Assembly (NCBI RefSeq): GCF_011046555.1
Contig: NZ_CP049246.1
Location: forward strand, 1,240,001-1,304,000
Source of the DNA: Sphingobacterium lactis
GTDB lineage: Bacteria; Bacteroidota; Bacteroidia; Sphingobacteriales; Sphingobacteriaceae
Direction of reading: 5' to 3'
DNA length: 64,000 bases
Positions 34,082 to 41,994 of the stretch are shown here, piece by piece; positions within the stretch are counted from its first letter, which is position 1; every line of letters begins with the position of its first letter. The position numbers and the translations under genes were made by a program. The notes below the pieces were generated by a model. That model saw only the letters and a list, made by a program, of their open reading frames with translations. It ran no database searches and was not told the origin of the DNA.

Positions 34082-35941
34082 TTAGTTTGTTCTACCGAAT
34101 CGCTCGGCCAGTTCCTGCAGGGTAATGGTAATGATGACCGGTTTCCCCGTCAGGGAAATATTCGGAGACTCACACGCAAATAGGCGATCGATCAGATCGG
34201 CCATGCCCTCGTTATCCAATTTGGTGCCCGGTTTGATGGAAGCATTCTTGGCCAAACTTTTTGCCAGCCGCTCCCGCTTGCTCAAGCGCAGGTCACTCTG
34301 ATGTTTAAAATCCTCCAGAAGCTTCTCAATGATCTGACTTTCATTGATGTTCTCCAGGTCTGCGGGGATTCCGTCAACAATATACGTAGTTTTCCCAAAA
34401 GGGCGTAACTGAAAACCCAAAGCATGGATCTCCGGCAGTATTTCCTGGACCAGGGCAAAGTCTGCCGGATTCAGGTCTACGGTCTGCGGAAACAAGCTCT
34501 GTTGACTAGAACCTTGATTCTGCACTAATTGTTGTTGAAATTGTTCAAAAAGTATACGTTCGTGCGCCGCTTGCTGGTCGATCAGCATAAAACCCGAGTG
34601 GATCTGCGAGACAATATAGCGGTTGTGCAACTGAAAGAACTGCTTTTTAGGTTGGTCCGAAGGCTGGATAAATTCTTTTTCGCTACTGCTCTCCTCCGGC
34701 AATAGCGATAGCTGTTCCACTTCCTCCGTTTCCGTAATCTGGTACAGGCTATCCCAATTCTGCGGGATACTCGTCTTGCGCTCCAATTGCTCCGGTGCGG
34801 TATAGGTACGCGTCGGGCGTGCCGTGCCGTCATCAAAAGGGTTGAAGTTTGGGTTGAAGCTGATGGTCGGTGCCTGGATTTCGTCCAATGGCTTCGGTGT
34901 AATCAACGTATCAAACCCGGTCTCCTGATTGAAATCCAGTGTTGGTGCAATATTGAATCGACCCAAGCTGCGCTTTACCGCAGAGCGAAGGATTGCATAG
35001 ATGGCCTTTTCGTCCTCGTATTTGATTTCCGTTTTTGTCGGATGCACGTTGATATCGATCTTGGAAGGGTCGATATCGATGAACAGCACATACAACGGAA
35101 AGGTGTCGGCAGGCAGGATTTCCTCATAGGCGTTTAATACCGCATGGTTGAGGTACGGATCCTTGATAAACCGGTTGTTGACAAAGAAGAACTGCTCGCC
35201 GCGCGTTTTCTTCGCAAATTCAGGCTTGCCGATGAAACCTTTGATGTTCAGGATGGTAGTTGTTTCTTCCACGGGCACCAGACGCTGGTTGTAGCTGTTG
35301 CCGAACAAGTGGACGATGCGCTGCTTCAGCGCTTCCTTTGGCAGGTGGAACAATTCGTTCCCATCGCTGTGGAAGGAAAAGAAAATCTCCGGATGGGCCA
35401 GGGCGATGCGTTGGAACTCGTCAATGACATGGCGCAGCTCCACGGAGTTGCTTTTCAGGAAATTCCGGCGCGCGGGGATATTGTAAAAGAGATTCTTCAC
35501 CGAAATGCTCGTACCCGCAGGGGCCTGATCGGGAAACTGCTGGATCACTTCAGATCCTTCAATCTCTATTACCGTGCCCAGTTCATTCTCAACGCGACGT
35601 GTCTTCAGTTCCACATGAGCAATGGCCGCAATCGAGGCCATGGCTTCTCCACGGAATCCCATCGTGCGGATCGCAAAAAGATCCTCCGCCTTCCGGATCT
35701 TGGAGGTCGCATGCCGCTCAAAACAGAGACGTGCATCCGTAACGCTCATCCCACAGCCATTATCGATCACCTGGATCAATGACTTGCCCGCATCTTTTAT
35801 GATAAGTTTTATATGGTCTGCTCCCGCATCGATCGCATTTTCCATCAGTTCCTTCACCGCTGAGGCTGGTCGCTGTACGACCTCCCCCGCAGCAATCTGA
35901 TTTGCGACTGAATCTGGAAGCAATTGAATGATATCCGACAT
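34082..35941 (-). CDS. mutL: DNA mismatch repair protein MutL
   Basis: A 619-residue GHKL-ATPase repair protein. The N-terminal ATPase has ELMENAIDAGADHI (motif I), IDNGCGM (II) and TMGFRGEAMASIA (III), followed by the transducer domain. After a Pro/Thr/Glu-rich linker (about 330-425) comes the dimerisation domain. There the endonuclease motif DQHA(x)2E(x)4E reads DQQAAHERILFE (Asp455), and the later CPHGRP-type metal motif is replaced by SLTGKPVIIT, so endonuclease activity is doubtful. It is the first gene of the operon mutL, rhomboid, rhomboid-like, membrane phosphatase-like. TACCTTTG (35955-35948) is a -7 box seven bases before the ATG. Confidence 0.96.
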   Translation of the reverse strand: MSDIIQLLPDSVANQIAAGEVVQRPASAVKELMENAIDAGADHIKLIIKDAGKSLIQVIDNGCGMSVTDARLCFERHATSKIRKAEDLFAIRTMGFRGEAMASIAAIAHVELKTRRVENELGTVIEIEGSEVIQQFPDQAPAGTSISVKNLFYNIPARRNFLKSNSVELRHVIDEFQRIALAHPEIFFSFHSDGNELFHLPKEALKQRIVHLFGNSYNQRLVPVEETTTILNIKGFIGKPEFAKKTRGEQFFFVNNRFIKDPYLNHAVLNAYEEILPADTFPLYVLFIDIDPSKIDINVHPTKTEIKYEDEKAIYAILRSAVKRSLGRFNIAPTLDFNQETGFDTLITPKPLDEIQAPTISFNPNFNPFDDGTARPTRTYTAPEQLERKTSIPQNWDSLYQITETEEVEQLSLLPEESSSEKEFIQPSDQPKKQFFQLHNRYIVSQIHSGFMLIDQQAAHERILFEQFQQQLVQNQGSSQQSLFPQTVDLNPADFALVQEILPEIHALGFQLRPFGKTTYIVDGIPADLENINESQIIEKLLEDFKHQSDLRLSKRERLAKSLAKNASIKPGTKLDNEGMADLIDRLFACESPNISLTGKPVIITITLQELAERFGRTN

Positions 35942-35947
35942 AATTTA

Positions 35948-35955
35948 CAAAGGTA
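35948..35955 (-). promoter_or_regulatory. -7 promoter box for the mutL operon (TACCTTTG)
   Basis: Minus-strand TACCTTTG is a perfect TAnnTTTG match that ends seven bases before the mutL ATG. It predicts an almost leaderless mRNA. Confidence 0.55.
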
Positions 35956-36073
35956 CGAATTTGACCGTAATCGATAGGGTCTGCCGGGGGCTACTTAACC
36001 GATTTTTTGTAAAAATAAGGCGATGGCGTTCCTGAGTGGATATATATACGTGAAAGAGGGAAAAGGGCAGCAT

Positions 36074-36103
36074 AAAAAAAGGCTGCCCACGATCGGGGCA
36101 ACC
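36074..36103 (-). terminator. Terminator of the lysine-catabolic unit
   Basis: On the minus strand GGTTGCCC-cgatcgt-GGGCAGCC is followed by seven T residues. It lies 37 bp after the lysine aminotransferase stop. Confidence 0.85.
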
Positions 36104-36139
36104 TTCAGGTTATATATAGCGTTTATGTGAATAAGGGCT

Positions 36140-37429
36140 TTATGCGATCGTTTTGTCGATAATCGCCAATGCTTTGTCCAGATCTTCCTTCGTTACGGTC
36201 AGGTGCGGACGGAAGCGAATGCTGCGGTCGCCACAGCCCAGGATCAATAGGTTCTCCTTCATCAGGTCGGCAACAAATTTATCCCTCGCTTCTTCTGAAG
36301 GGAGGTCAAATGCTGCCAAAAGTCCTTTCCCGCGAACATTGGAAATCGCATCGTGTTTCTCTGCCAGATCCTGCAGTTTGCCCTGTAGATACTCACCCAA
36401 AGTAGCTGCTTTCTCCACTAGGTTTTCCTGCTCGATAATTTCCAGGATCAATTTGAATCGGACCATGTCCACCAAGTTTCCACCGAAGGTGGAGTTGATG
36501 CGGCTCGATTCCTTGAATACGTTTTTCTCTACGCGGTCGAATTTCTCCTTGCTGGCCAAGATTCCGCATACCTGTGTTTTCTTTCCGAAGGAAATGACAT
36601 CCGGTACAATGCCATAATGTTGGTAGCACCACATTTTACCCGTCATGGCAATCCCAGTCTGCACCTCATCAAGGATCAGGATGATATCATTTTTATCGCA
36701 GATCTCGCGCAACTGCTGGAAAAATTCCTTACGGAAATGGTTGTCGCCACCTTCTGCTTGGATCGGTTCCAGGATCAGACATGCGATATCGTTGGGGTTT
36801 TTGGCAATGGCTGCTTCAATTTCCTGAATGGCCTGCTTTTCCACTTCGATGGTTTCATTGATGGTTTCTTCCGTCAACGGGAATTTCAATTTCGGATTGG
36901 TGATCCGTGGCCAATCGAATTTTGGGAAGTACATGTATTTCCGAGGGTCCTTGGTGTTGGTCAAGGATAGCGTATAACCCGTGCGGCCATGGAATGCCTG
37001 TTTGAAATGGATGACCTGACTGGCTTCCTGATCGATGCCGTTGGCAAGGTTCAGGCGTGTTTTCCAATCGAATGCCGCTTTCAGAGCGTTTTCTACCGCC
37101 AGTCCACCGCCGTCGATGAAGAAGCAATATCCCAATTCTTGTGGAATGCCCACACGCTCGAAAGTTTCCAGGAAATCGGCATACTCATCCGGATAGATAT
37201 CCGATAGGGCAAGTTTATTGACCGATGCCTTTTCCAATTGTGCGGTGTTGGCAAGAATATAGGGGTGGTTGTATCCCACCGGTGATGATGCGAACATGCT
37301 GAACATGTCCAGGTATTCCTTGCCATCGATATCCACGATGTACGAACCGTGGGATTTCTCCAGGTCCATCACGACCGGCAGACCGTCTGCCAGAATATGT
37401 CTTGCAAGTTTTTGATGCGTTTCTCTCAT
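36140..37429 (-). CDS. lat: L-lysine 6-transaminase
   Basis: A class III PLP aminotransferase of about 429 residues that moves the epsilon-amino group of lysine to 2-oxoglutarate, giving 2-aminoadipate 6-semialdehyde. Typical segments: VDIDGKEYLDMFSMFASSPV, FIDGGGLAVENALKAAFDWK, QAFHGRTGYTLSLTNTKDP, ILDEVQTGIAMTGKMWCYQH, and the PLP lysine in PDVISFGKKTQVCG. The ATG at 37429 is preferred over 37447, because it lies eight bases after the stop of the dehydrogenase gene rather than inside it. With that gene, it performs the first two steps of lysine breakdown. Confidence 0.92.
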   Translation of the reverse strand: MRETHQKLARHILADGLPVVMDLEKSHGSYIVDIDGKEYLDMFSMFASSPVGYNHPYILANTAQLEKASVNKLALSDIYPDEYADFLETFERVGIPQELGYCFFIDGGGLAVENALKAAFDWKTRLNLANGIDQEASQVIHFKQAFHGRTGYTLSLTNTKDPRKYMYFPKFDWPRITNPKLKFPLTEETINETIEVEKQAIQEIEAAIAKNPNDIACLILEPIQAEGGDNHFRKEFFQQLREICDKNDIILILDEVQTGIAMTGKMWCYQHYGIVPDVISFGKKTQVCGILASKEKFDRVEKNVFKESSRINSTFGGNLVDMVRFKLILEIIEQENLVEKAATLGEYLQGKLQDLAEKHDAISNVRGKGLLAAFDLPSEEARDKFVADLMKENLLILGCGDRSIRFRPHLTVTKEDLDKALAIIDKTIA

Positions 37430-37436
37430 AATGGTA

Positions 37437-38966
37437 CTATAAATCAAATTTGATACCTTGTGCTAACGGTAGATTGGTTGTATAATTGATGGTGTTTGTC
37501 TGTCTTCTCATGTAGATCTTCCAAGCGTCGGAACCGGATTCGCGGCCTCCACCAGTGTCTTTTTCGCCACCGAATGCGCCACCGATTTCAGCACCCGAGG
37601 TGCCGATGTTCACGTTGGCAATGCCACAGTCCGACCCGTTCTGGCTCAGGAACAATTCTGATTCGCGCAGGCTATTCGTCATAATGGCTGAGGAAAGCCC
37701 TTGTTTCACACCGTTCTGCAAGGCGATGGCGTTGTCCACCTCGCCTGTATATTTGATCAGGTACAGGATCGGGGCAAAGGTTTCATGCTGCACGATCTCG
37801 TACTCATTCTCCACCTCTGCAATAACCGGGGTTACATAACAGCCGCTCTCGTAGCCTTTCCCTTTCAGGACTTCGCCCTTCGTCAAAAGCTTGCCGCCTT
37901 CGGCCTTTACCTTATCCAAGGCACTTAGGTACATGTCTACCGCTGCCGTATCGATCAATGGACCCATGTGGTTGTTGCTGTCCAACGGATCGCCGATTTT
38001 GATCTGTTTGTAAGCATCTACCAATGATTTCTTCACCTTGTCGTAGATGCTTTCATGGATGATCAAGCGTCTGGTGCTCGTACAGCGCTGACCAGCTGTA
38101 CCTACAGCGCCGAATACCGCGCCGATGATGGTCATCTTAAGGTCTGCACTTGGCGTAACGATGATGGCGTTGTTGCCGCCGAGTTCCAAGAGTGATTTCC
38201 CCAAGCGCTGAGCCACGGTTGCAGCCACCTGCTTACCCATGCGCGTAGAGCCTGTTGCGGAAACTAATGGAATGCGCTCGTCCTCAGCAATCCATTTCCC
38301 CACTTCGGCATCGCCGGTAATGATCGAAGATATGCCTTCAGGAAGTTTGTTTGCCTTTAGGATGTCAGCGATGATGTGCTGACAGGCAACCGCACATAGC
38401 GGTGTTTTTTCCGATGGTTTCCAGACTACCACATCGCCACATACGAGTGCCAATGCTGCATTCCAGGACCAAACGGCAACCGGAAAGTTGAAAGCCGTGA
38501 TAATGCCGACCGTCCCTAGAGGATGGTATTGGTCATACATGCGGTGTCCTGGTCGTTCCGAATGGATGGTGTTCCCATAGAGCTGACGTGAAAGACCGAC
38601 TGCAAAATCACAGATATCGATCATCTCCTGTACTTCGCCCAATCCCTCCTGATAGGATTTACCCATTTCATAGGACACCAATTTTCCGAGGATGGGTTTC
38701 AGCTCGCGGAGTTTCTCGCCAAGTTGGCGCACGATCTCACCGCGCTTCGGTGCAGGGATATCCCGCCACACCAATTTCGCCTTTTCGGCCTCCTGTATAA
38801 CTTTCTCGTATTCTTTCTTTGTCGTAGAACGTACTTTACCTATTAATTTGCCGTTTGTAGGGGAGTATGATTCGATCAACTCACCTTTAGCAAACCATTT
38901 GTTCCCTGTGGAACCACCCAGGTTCTCGTTTTCTATTCCTAACGCTTTTAATTCTTTTGATGTCAT
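37437..38966 (-). CDS. amaB: L-aminoadipate-semialdehyde dehydrogenase (ALDH7/antiquitin-like)
   Basis: A 509-residue NAD-dependent aldehyde dehydrogenase that oxidises 2-aminoadipate semialdehyde to 2-aminoadipate. ALDH landmarks are TAFNFPVAVWSWNAALAL, SLLELGGNNAIIVTP (Glu base) and TAGQRCTSTRRLIIHE (catalytic Cys). The C-terminus (GTSGAEIGGAFGGEKDTGGG, RESGSDAWKIYMRR, LPLAQGIKFDL) is almost that of human antiquitin, which sets this subfamily apart from other ALDHs. It is the first gene of a two-gene unit with lat. The symbol is given by function, not by a shown orthology. Confidence 0.92.
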   Translation of the reverse strand: MTSKELKALGIENENLGGSTGNKWFAKGELIESYSPTNGKLIGKVRSTTKKEYEKVIQEAEKAKLVWRDIPAPKRGEIVRQLGEKLRELKPILGKLVSYEMGKSYQEGLGEVQEMIDICDFAVGLSRQLYGNTIHSERPGHRMYDQYHPLGTVGIITAFNFPVAVWSWNAALALVCGDVVVWKPSEKTPLCAVACQHIIADILKANKLPEGISSIITGDAEVGKWIAEDERIPLVSATGSTRMGKQVAATVAQRLGKSLLELGGNNAIIVTPSADLKMTIIGAVFGAVGTAGQRCTSTRRLIIHESIYDKVKKSLVDAYKQIKIGDPLDSNNHMGPLIDTAAVDMYLSALDKVKAEGGKLLTKGEVLKGKGYESGCYVTPVIAEVENEYEIVQHETFAPILYLIKYTGEVDNAIALQNGVKQGLSSAIMTNSLRESELFLSQNGSDCGIANVNIGTSGAEIGGAFGGEKDTGGGRESGSDAWKIYMRRQTNTINYTTNLPLAQGIKFDL

Positions 38967-39218
38967 AATATGGTTTATATTATTCGAAATTTCACTAAAT
39001 ATAGAGAATTATTTTTGTTTTGATGAATTGCCGGTCGAATTATTTCGTAATTTAGATGCTAGTTTCCGCTCCTTCCGGAAAACTGGATGGCTAACCCCTG
39101 GCTTTGGGCAAGGGGAGGGGATGAGTTCCGCGGCTTGGATAGCGCGATGGAAAACGGTCGCGAAGCGGGGAATACGAGAAAATAACCAATACCTTTATAT
39201 ATACTATATACAAACACC

Positions 39219-40373
39219 ATGGACTACTTAAATCTTGAGGAATTGTTCCTGCCCGAGCATCTTTTGGTTCGGGATACCGTTCGTGAATTTGTGCGGTCTG
39301 AAATCCGCCCTGTCATCGATTCCTATGCGCAGGATCACCGGGAGATTCCCGATCTGATGCGGAAGCTGGGAGCGGTCGGTGCCTTGGGTCCGTTCATTCC
39401 TGTCGAATATGGCGGCGCGGGCCTTGACCAGATATCGTATGGTTTGATCATGCAGGAGCTGGAGGTCGGTGATTCGGCGATCCGTTCGGCAGCATCGGTG
39501 CAGTCCTCGTTGGTTATGTTCCCTATATATAAGTACGGCTCGGAGGAACAGCGTCTCCGCTTCCTGCCGAAGTTGGCAACGGGAGAGCTGATCGGTGCCT
39601 TCGGCCTGACTGAACCCAACCATGGTTCCGATCCGGGGAGCATGGAAACGAAATTGGTTCGCGATGGTGATGGCTATCGCCTGTCGGGGGCAAAGATGTG
39701 GATCACCAATGCCCCGCTCTGTGATATTGCGGTGGTGTGGGCACGCGACGAGGAAAAGAAGATCCGGGGCGTGATCGTGGAGCGTGGGTTTGCAGGCTTC
39801 ACAACGCCTGAGACCAAGAATAAATGGTCCCTGCGGGCCTCCAAGACTGGGGAGCTTGTTTTTGAGGATGTATTTATCCCGCAGGCGAATGTCCTTCCCG
39901 AGGTCTCCAGTATGCGCGGACCGCTTTCGTGCCTCAATTCCGCGAGGTATGGGATTTCCTGGGGCGCCATCGGAGCGGCGGTGGACTGCTACGAAACAGC
40001 CTTGCGCTACGCAAAGGAACGGACGCAGTTCGGAAAGCCCATTGCAGCCTTCCAGCTGCAGCAGAAGAAATTGGCAGAAATGCTGACCGAGATCTGCAAG
40101 GCGCAATTGTTATCGCTGCGCGTAGGGCAGCTGAAAGATGAGGACCGCGCAACAGCGGCACAGATTTCCATGGCCAAGCGCAACAATGTGCATATGGCGC
40201 TGCAGGTGGCACGGGAAGCCCGTCAGGTGCTCGGCGCCATGGGGATCGTCGGCGATTACCCGATTATGCGGCATATGATGAACTTGGAATCCGTAATAAC
40301 CTATGAAGGAACCCATGATATCCATTTATTGATCACGGGGATGGACATTACGGGGATTAGTGGATTTCAGTAG
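39219..40373 (+). CDS. gcdH: Glutaryl-CoA dehydrogenase-like acyl-CoA dehydrogenase
   Basis: A 384-residue FAD enzyme. QSSLVMFPIYKYGSEEQRLR, FGLTEPNHGSDPGSMETKL, LSGAKMWITNAPLCDIAVVW, LNSARYGISWGAIGAAVDCY and YEGTHDIHLLITG follow the glutaryl-CoA dehydrogenase pattern closely; the catalytic Glu is 363. It would convert glutaryl-CoA to crotonyl-CoA, a later step in lysine catabolism, and is divergent from the lat/ALDH genes. Arg in NSARYG is where glutaryl-CoA dehydrogenases have the same residue. No other acyl-CoA or glutarate gene is in the window. The 252-bp divergent region contains no box I am sure of. Confidence 0.9.
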   Translation: MDYLNLEELFLPEHLLVRDTVREFVRSEIRPVIDSYAQDHREIPDLMRKLGAVGALGPFIPVEYGGAGLDQISYGLIMQELEVGDSAIRSAASVQSSLVMFPIYKYGSEEQRLRFLPKLATGELIGAFGLTEPNHGSDPGSMETKLVRDGDGYRLSGAKMWITNAPLCDIAVVWARDEEKKIRGVIVERGFAGFTTPETKNKWSLRASKTGELVFEDVFIPQANVLPEVSSMRGPLSCLNSARYGISWGAIGAAVDCYETALRYAKERTQFGKPIAAFQLQQKKLAEMLTEICKAQLLSLRVGQLKDEDRATAAQISMAKRNNVHMALQVAREARQVLGAMGIVGDYPIMRHMMNLESVITYEGTHDIHLLITGMDITGISGFQ

Positions 40374-40383
40374 CTGCGCAGAT

Positions 40384-40413
40384 GTTAGATGTGAGTATTG
40401 AGATATGAGATAG
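40384..40413 (+). repeat. 7-bp-period repeat, TGAGATN type (after gcdH)
   Basis: Heptamers GTTAGAT, GTGAGTA, TTGAGAT, ATGAGAT directly after the gcdH stop, the same family as at 3331 and 47284. It precedes the gcdH terminator. Confidence 0.8.
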
Positions 40414-40414
40414 T

Positions 40415-40443
40415 AAGGCGGCCATTGGGTCGCTTTTGTTTTG
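40415..40443 (+). terminator. Terminator of gcdH
   Basis: AAGGCGGCC-ATTG-GGTCGCTTT, a 9-bp stem with two G-T pairs, followed by TGTTTTG. It lies 42 bp after the gcdH stop. Confidence 0.7.
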
Positions 40444-40474
40444 TGGGGGAGATGAATTTAGTTTGGATATGTTT

Positions 40475-40668
40475 GCTGGCGCACGTCTTTTGTGGTGGGC
40501 TTTGCGTTGGCGGAATTGTGCCCGGCCTAAACTCGCCGACGGGATCGCTGGCGCACGTCTTTTGTAGTGGGCTGCGCGTTGGCCGACTTGTGCCCGGCCC
40601 AAACTCGCAGACGGGATCGCTGGCGCACGTCCTTTGTGATGGGCTGCGCGGTGGCGGACTTGTGCCCA
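40475..40668. repeat. 72-bp GC-rich tandem repeat, 2.7 copies
   Basis: Units beginning GCTGGCGCACG start at 40475, 40547 and 40619, exactly 72 bp apart. The first two are complete and the third is cut after about 50 bp. Copies differ at scattered sites (TTTGTGGTGG/TTTGTAGTGG/TTTGTGATGG; GTTGGCGG/GTTGGCCG/GGTGGCGG). Because 72 is divisible by three, several frames stay open on both strands, but none has a start, codon use or product that looks real. The base composition is markedly more GC-rich than the genes nearby. Confidence 0.93.
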
Positions 40669-40732
40669 GAGCACCTGCCCGGAGGTAGAGGCTCGTACAT
40701 GCCCCTGCGTTTTCAACTGATTGCGCCACGTA

Positions 40733-40895
40733 ACCCCGGAGGGGTGCAACTATTTTAGCACTGGTGATAGGATAAAATTGCCCGACCGCCCCGTTTTTTT
40801 GTTTGCTTCAGCAAACAAAAAAACGGGGCGGTCGGGCTTTGGGTATGTGTAGGCGCACTGCTAAAATAGTTCAACCCCTCTGGAGCGCATGGCGG
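40733..40895. repeat. Long inverted repeat with a 27-bp perfect central hairpin
   Basis: The central stem is 40780-40806 paired with 40811-40837, 27 bp without mismatch around the loop TTCA; it starts GCCCGACC and ends in seven T then GTTTGC. The outer arms, CCGGAGGGGTGCAACTATTT (with AGCA, 40736-40760) and the matching 40859-40883, pair at 22 of 25 positions. The intervening arms are unpaired. The core is a strong bidirectional terminator-like structure, but no gene ends near it on either side apart from gcdH 400 bp away. Confidence 0.92.
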
Positions 40896-41089
40896 ATGGA
40901 GGTCTATCGCCCAGAAAACCCCCAGACATCCCATTTCCTGCTTTTTCCGGCGTTTGCGGTAATCGCACCGGCCGGAACCCCGATATGAGCGCTTAACCTC
41001 CATATTGCTTTTCGGTTGTAAATCGTGCACTGCGTGCGATAAACGGAGATTTTACCTAAAATTTACCTTTTTTCACCCACTTTACCTGT
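40896..41089. other. Non-coding spacer
   Basis: This stretch holds no ORF with a plausible start or codon use. It includes a small hairpin (ATCG-T-GCAC TGC GTGCGAT, around 41026-41044) and an AT-rich patch before the 11-bp array. Confidence 0.6.
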
Positions 41090-41216
41090 CTGGACCTTGT
41101 CCGAGGTGAGAGCGTGGTGAGAGCGTACCGAGAGCGGGGTGAGAGCGTGTCCATGGGACGCTCTCACCTCGGTAGTACCCCGGATGCACCTCGGATGCAT
41201 GTCGGACAAGGTCCAG
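41090..41216. repeat. 11-bp periodic array with perfect 15-bp inverted ends
   Basis: The ends CTGGACCTTGTCCGA (41090-41104) and TCGGACAAGGTCCAG (41202-41216) are exact reverse complements. Between them, units of exactly 11 bp run in register: GGTGAGAGCGT at 41105, again at 41116, a variant at 41127 (ACCGAGAGCGG), again at 41138. After a small inner loop come ACGCTCTCACC (41158, the inverse unit) and then ACCTCGGTAGT, ACCCCGGATGC, ACCTCGGATGC and ATGTCGGACAA at 41166, 41177, 41188 and 41199. Eleven base pairs is close to one turn of DNA. It lies about 490 bp upstream of the first rRNA promoter. Confidence 0.92.
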
Positions 41217-41640
41217 GCAAGCCGCAAGGCTGTTCCTGCACCGGTATGAGATTAGGGGAATGGCAACGGGGGCCGTACCCGTTTTGCGGGATGGACAGTG
41301 CGAGAGCGTGTTGGGTTTGCGGATTTTTTTATGAAGAGGGGATTCTGCCATGGATCTGGCAACCGGGGATGGTGGCCGCGGAAATGGCGGCCGCCGGAAT
41401 GAATATAGGGAATATATTTTTGATGGGGTGGATAATAAGCGTTTAATATAATATGGGAGGGGGGCCTTCCGACGGGACCGCGTCGGCCATCCCCCCGGGC
41501 ACAAGAGATCCGCCGCACTGGCCCTCCGCACAACTCTTGCGCCAGCATCCGCACTGCCCGCGTTCCGTCCCCGGACGGCCCCCTTTACCCCCGCAACCCG
41601 CTTTCTGCCGCGCTTCCCCGAAAATTATCCGCCATTGGCA
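41217..41640. other. Non-coding region upstream of the rRNA promoters
   Basis: No gene can be supported. One frame on the plus strand stays open from 41453 to 41842 (129 codons), but it runs through the promoters and its Pro-rich, GC-driven translation looks artefactual. An AT-rich patch lies near 41400-41450. Confidence 0.6.
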
Positions 41641-41683
41641 TAGGCAGTTACGCGCTGTCCCCGAAAATTCTTTGCCGGGCCCC

Positions 41684-41715
41684 TTGGAGATATGGATTGT
41701 TTTGTCCTATCTTTG
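41684..41715 (+). promoter_or_regulatory. rRNA promoter P1
   Basis: TATCTTTG (41708-41715) is an exact -7 box (TAnnTTTG), with TTGG at 41684-41687 as a weak -33 element about 20 bp upstream. Transcription would start about 41720, roughly 430 bp before the 16S gene. CCCCGAAAATT motifs lie upstream at 41616 and 41659. Confidence 0.65.
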
Positions 41716-41844
41716 CACCACTCCGCAAGGGAGGGACGCCGGAAACGGCACTGACATATGGGTAATTGGAACGGATCGGAAGGTCGCCTTTGGGCACCGG
41801 AAGATGACCGGAAAAGAGCCCCCGAAAATTATTTCAAAATAAAT

Positions 41845-41875
41845 TTTGGGGATTAAAAAAAACCTCTTACCTTTG
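41845..41875 (+). promoter_or_regulatory. rRNA promoter P2
   Basis: TTTG (41845-41848), 19 bp, TACCTTTG (41868-41875): a full match to the Bacteroidota sigma-ABfr promoter consensus at the ideal spacing. The AT-rich segment just upstream (CCCCGAAAATT...AAATTTTGGGG, 41820-41850) is partly palindromic. The predicted leader is about 270 bases. Confidence 0.88.
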
Positions 41876-41994
41876 CAGTCCCAACTACGGGGAACGGCAC
41901 AGGGCGCGACGCCCGGAGCCGGAAAACAATGACAGATCAGGACCCTTCCGGGGTCACGATATACAGGCCGAGGCGCGACGCGGAGGCCGCATAA

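Noticed and set aside
38967..39218. Possible riboswitch in the divergent region before gcdH
   Set aside because: Some GC-rich stems can be drawn around 39060-39140, but none matches a riboswitch class I know and there is no clear terminator/antiterminator pair.
39228..40106. 292-codon minus-strand frame opposite gcdH
   Set aside because: It is a shadow of a convincing glutaryl-CoA dehydrogenase frame, with His/Arg/Gln-rich nonsense sequence.
40398..40749. Open frames on both strands across the 72-bp repeats (up to 130 codons)
   Set aside because: They exist because the repeat period is divisible by three. The translations are low-complexity, differ between frames and have no plausible start.
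41453..41842. 129-codon frame before the rRNA operon
   Set aside because: It runs over both the P1 promoter region and GC-rich non-coding DNA, with a Pro/Arg-rich translation unlike real proteins.
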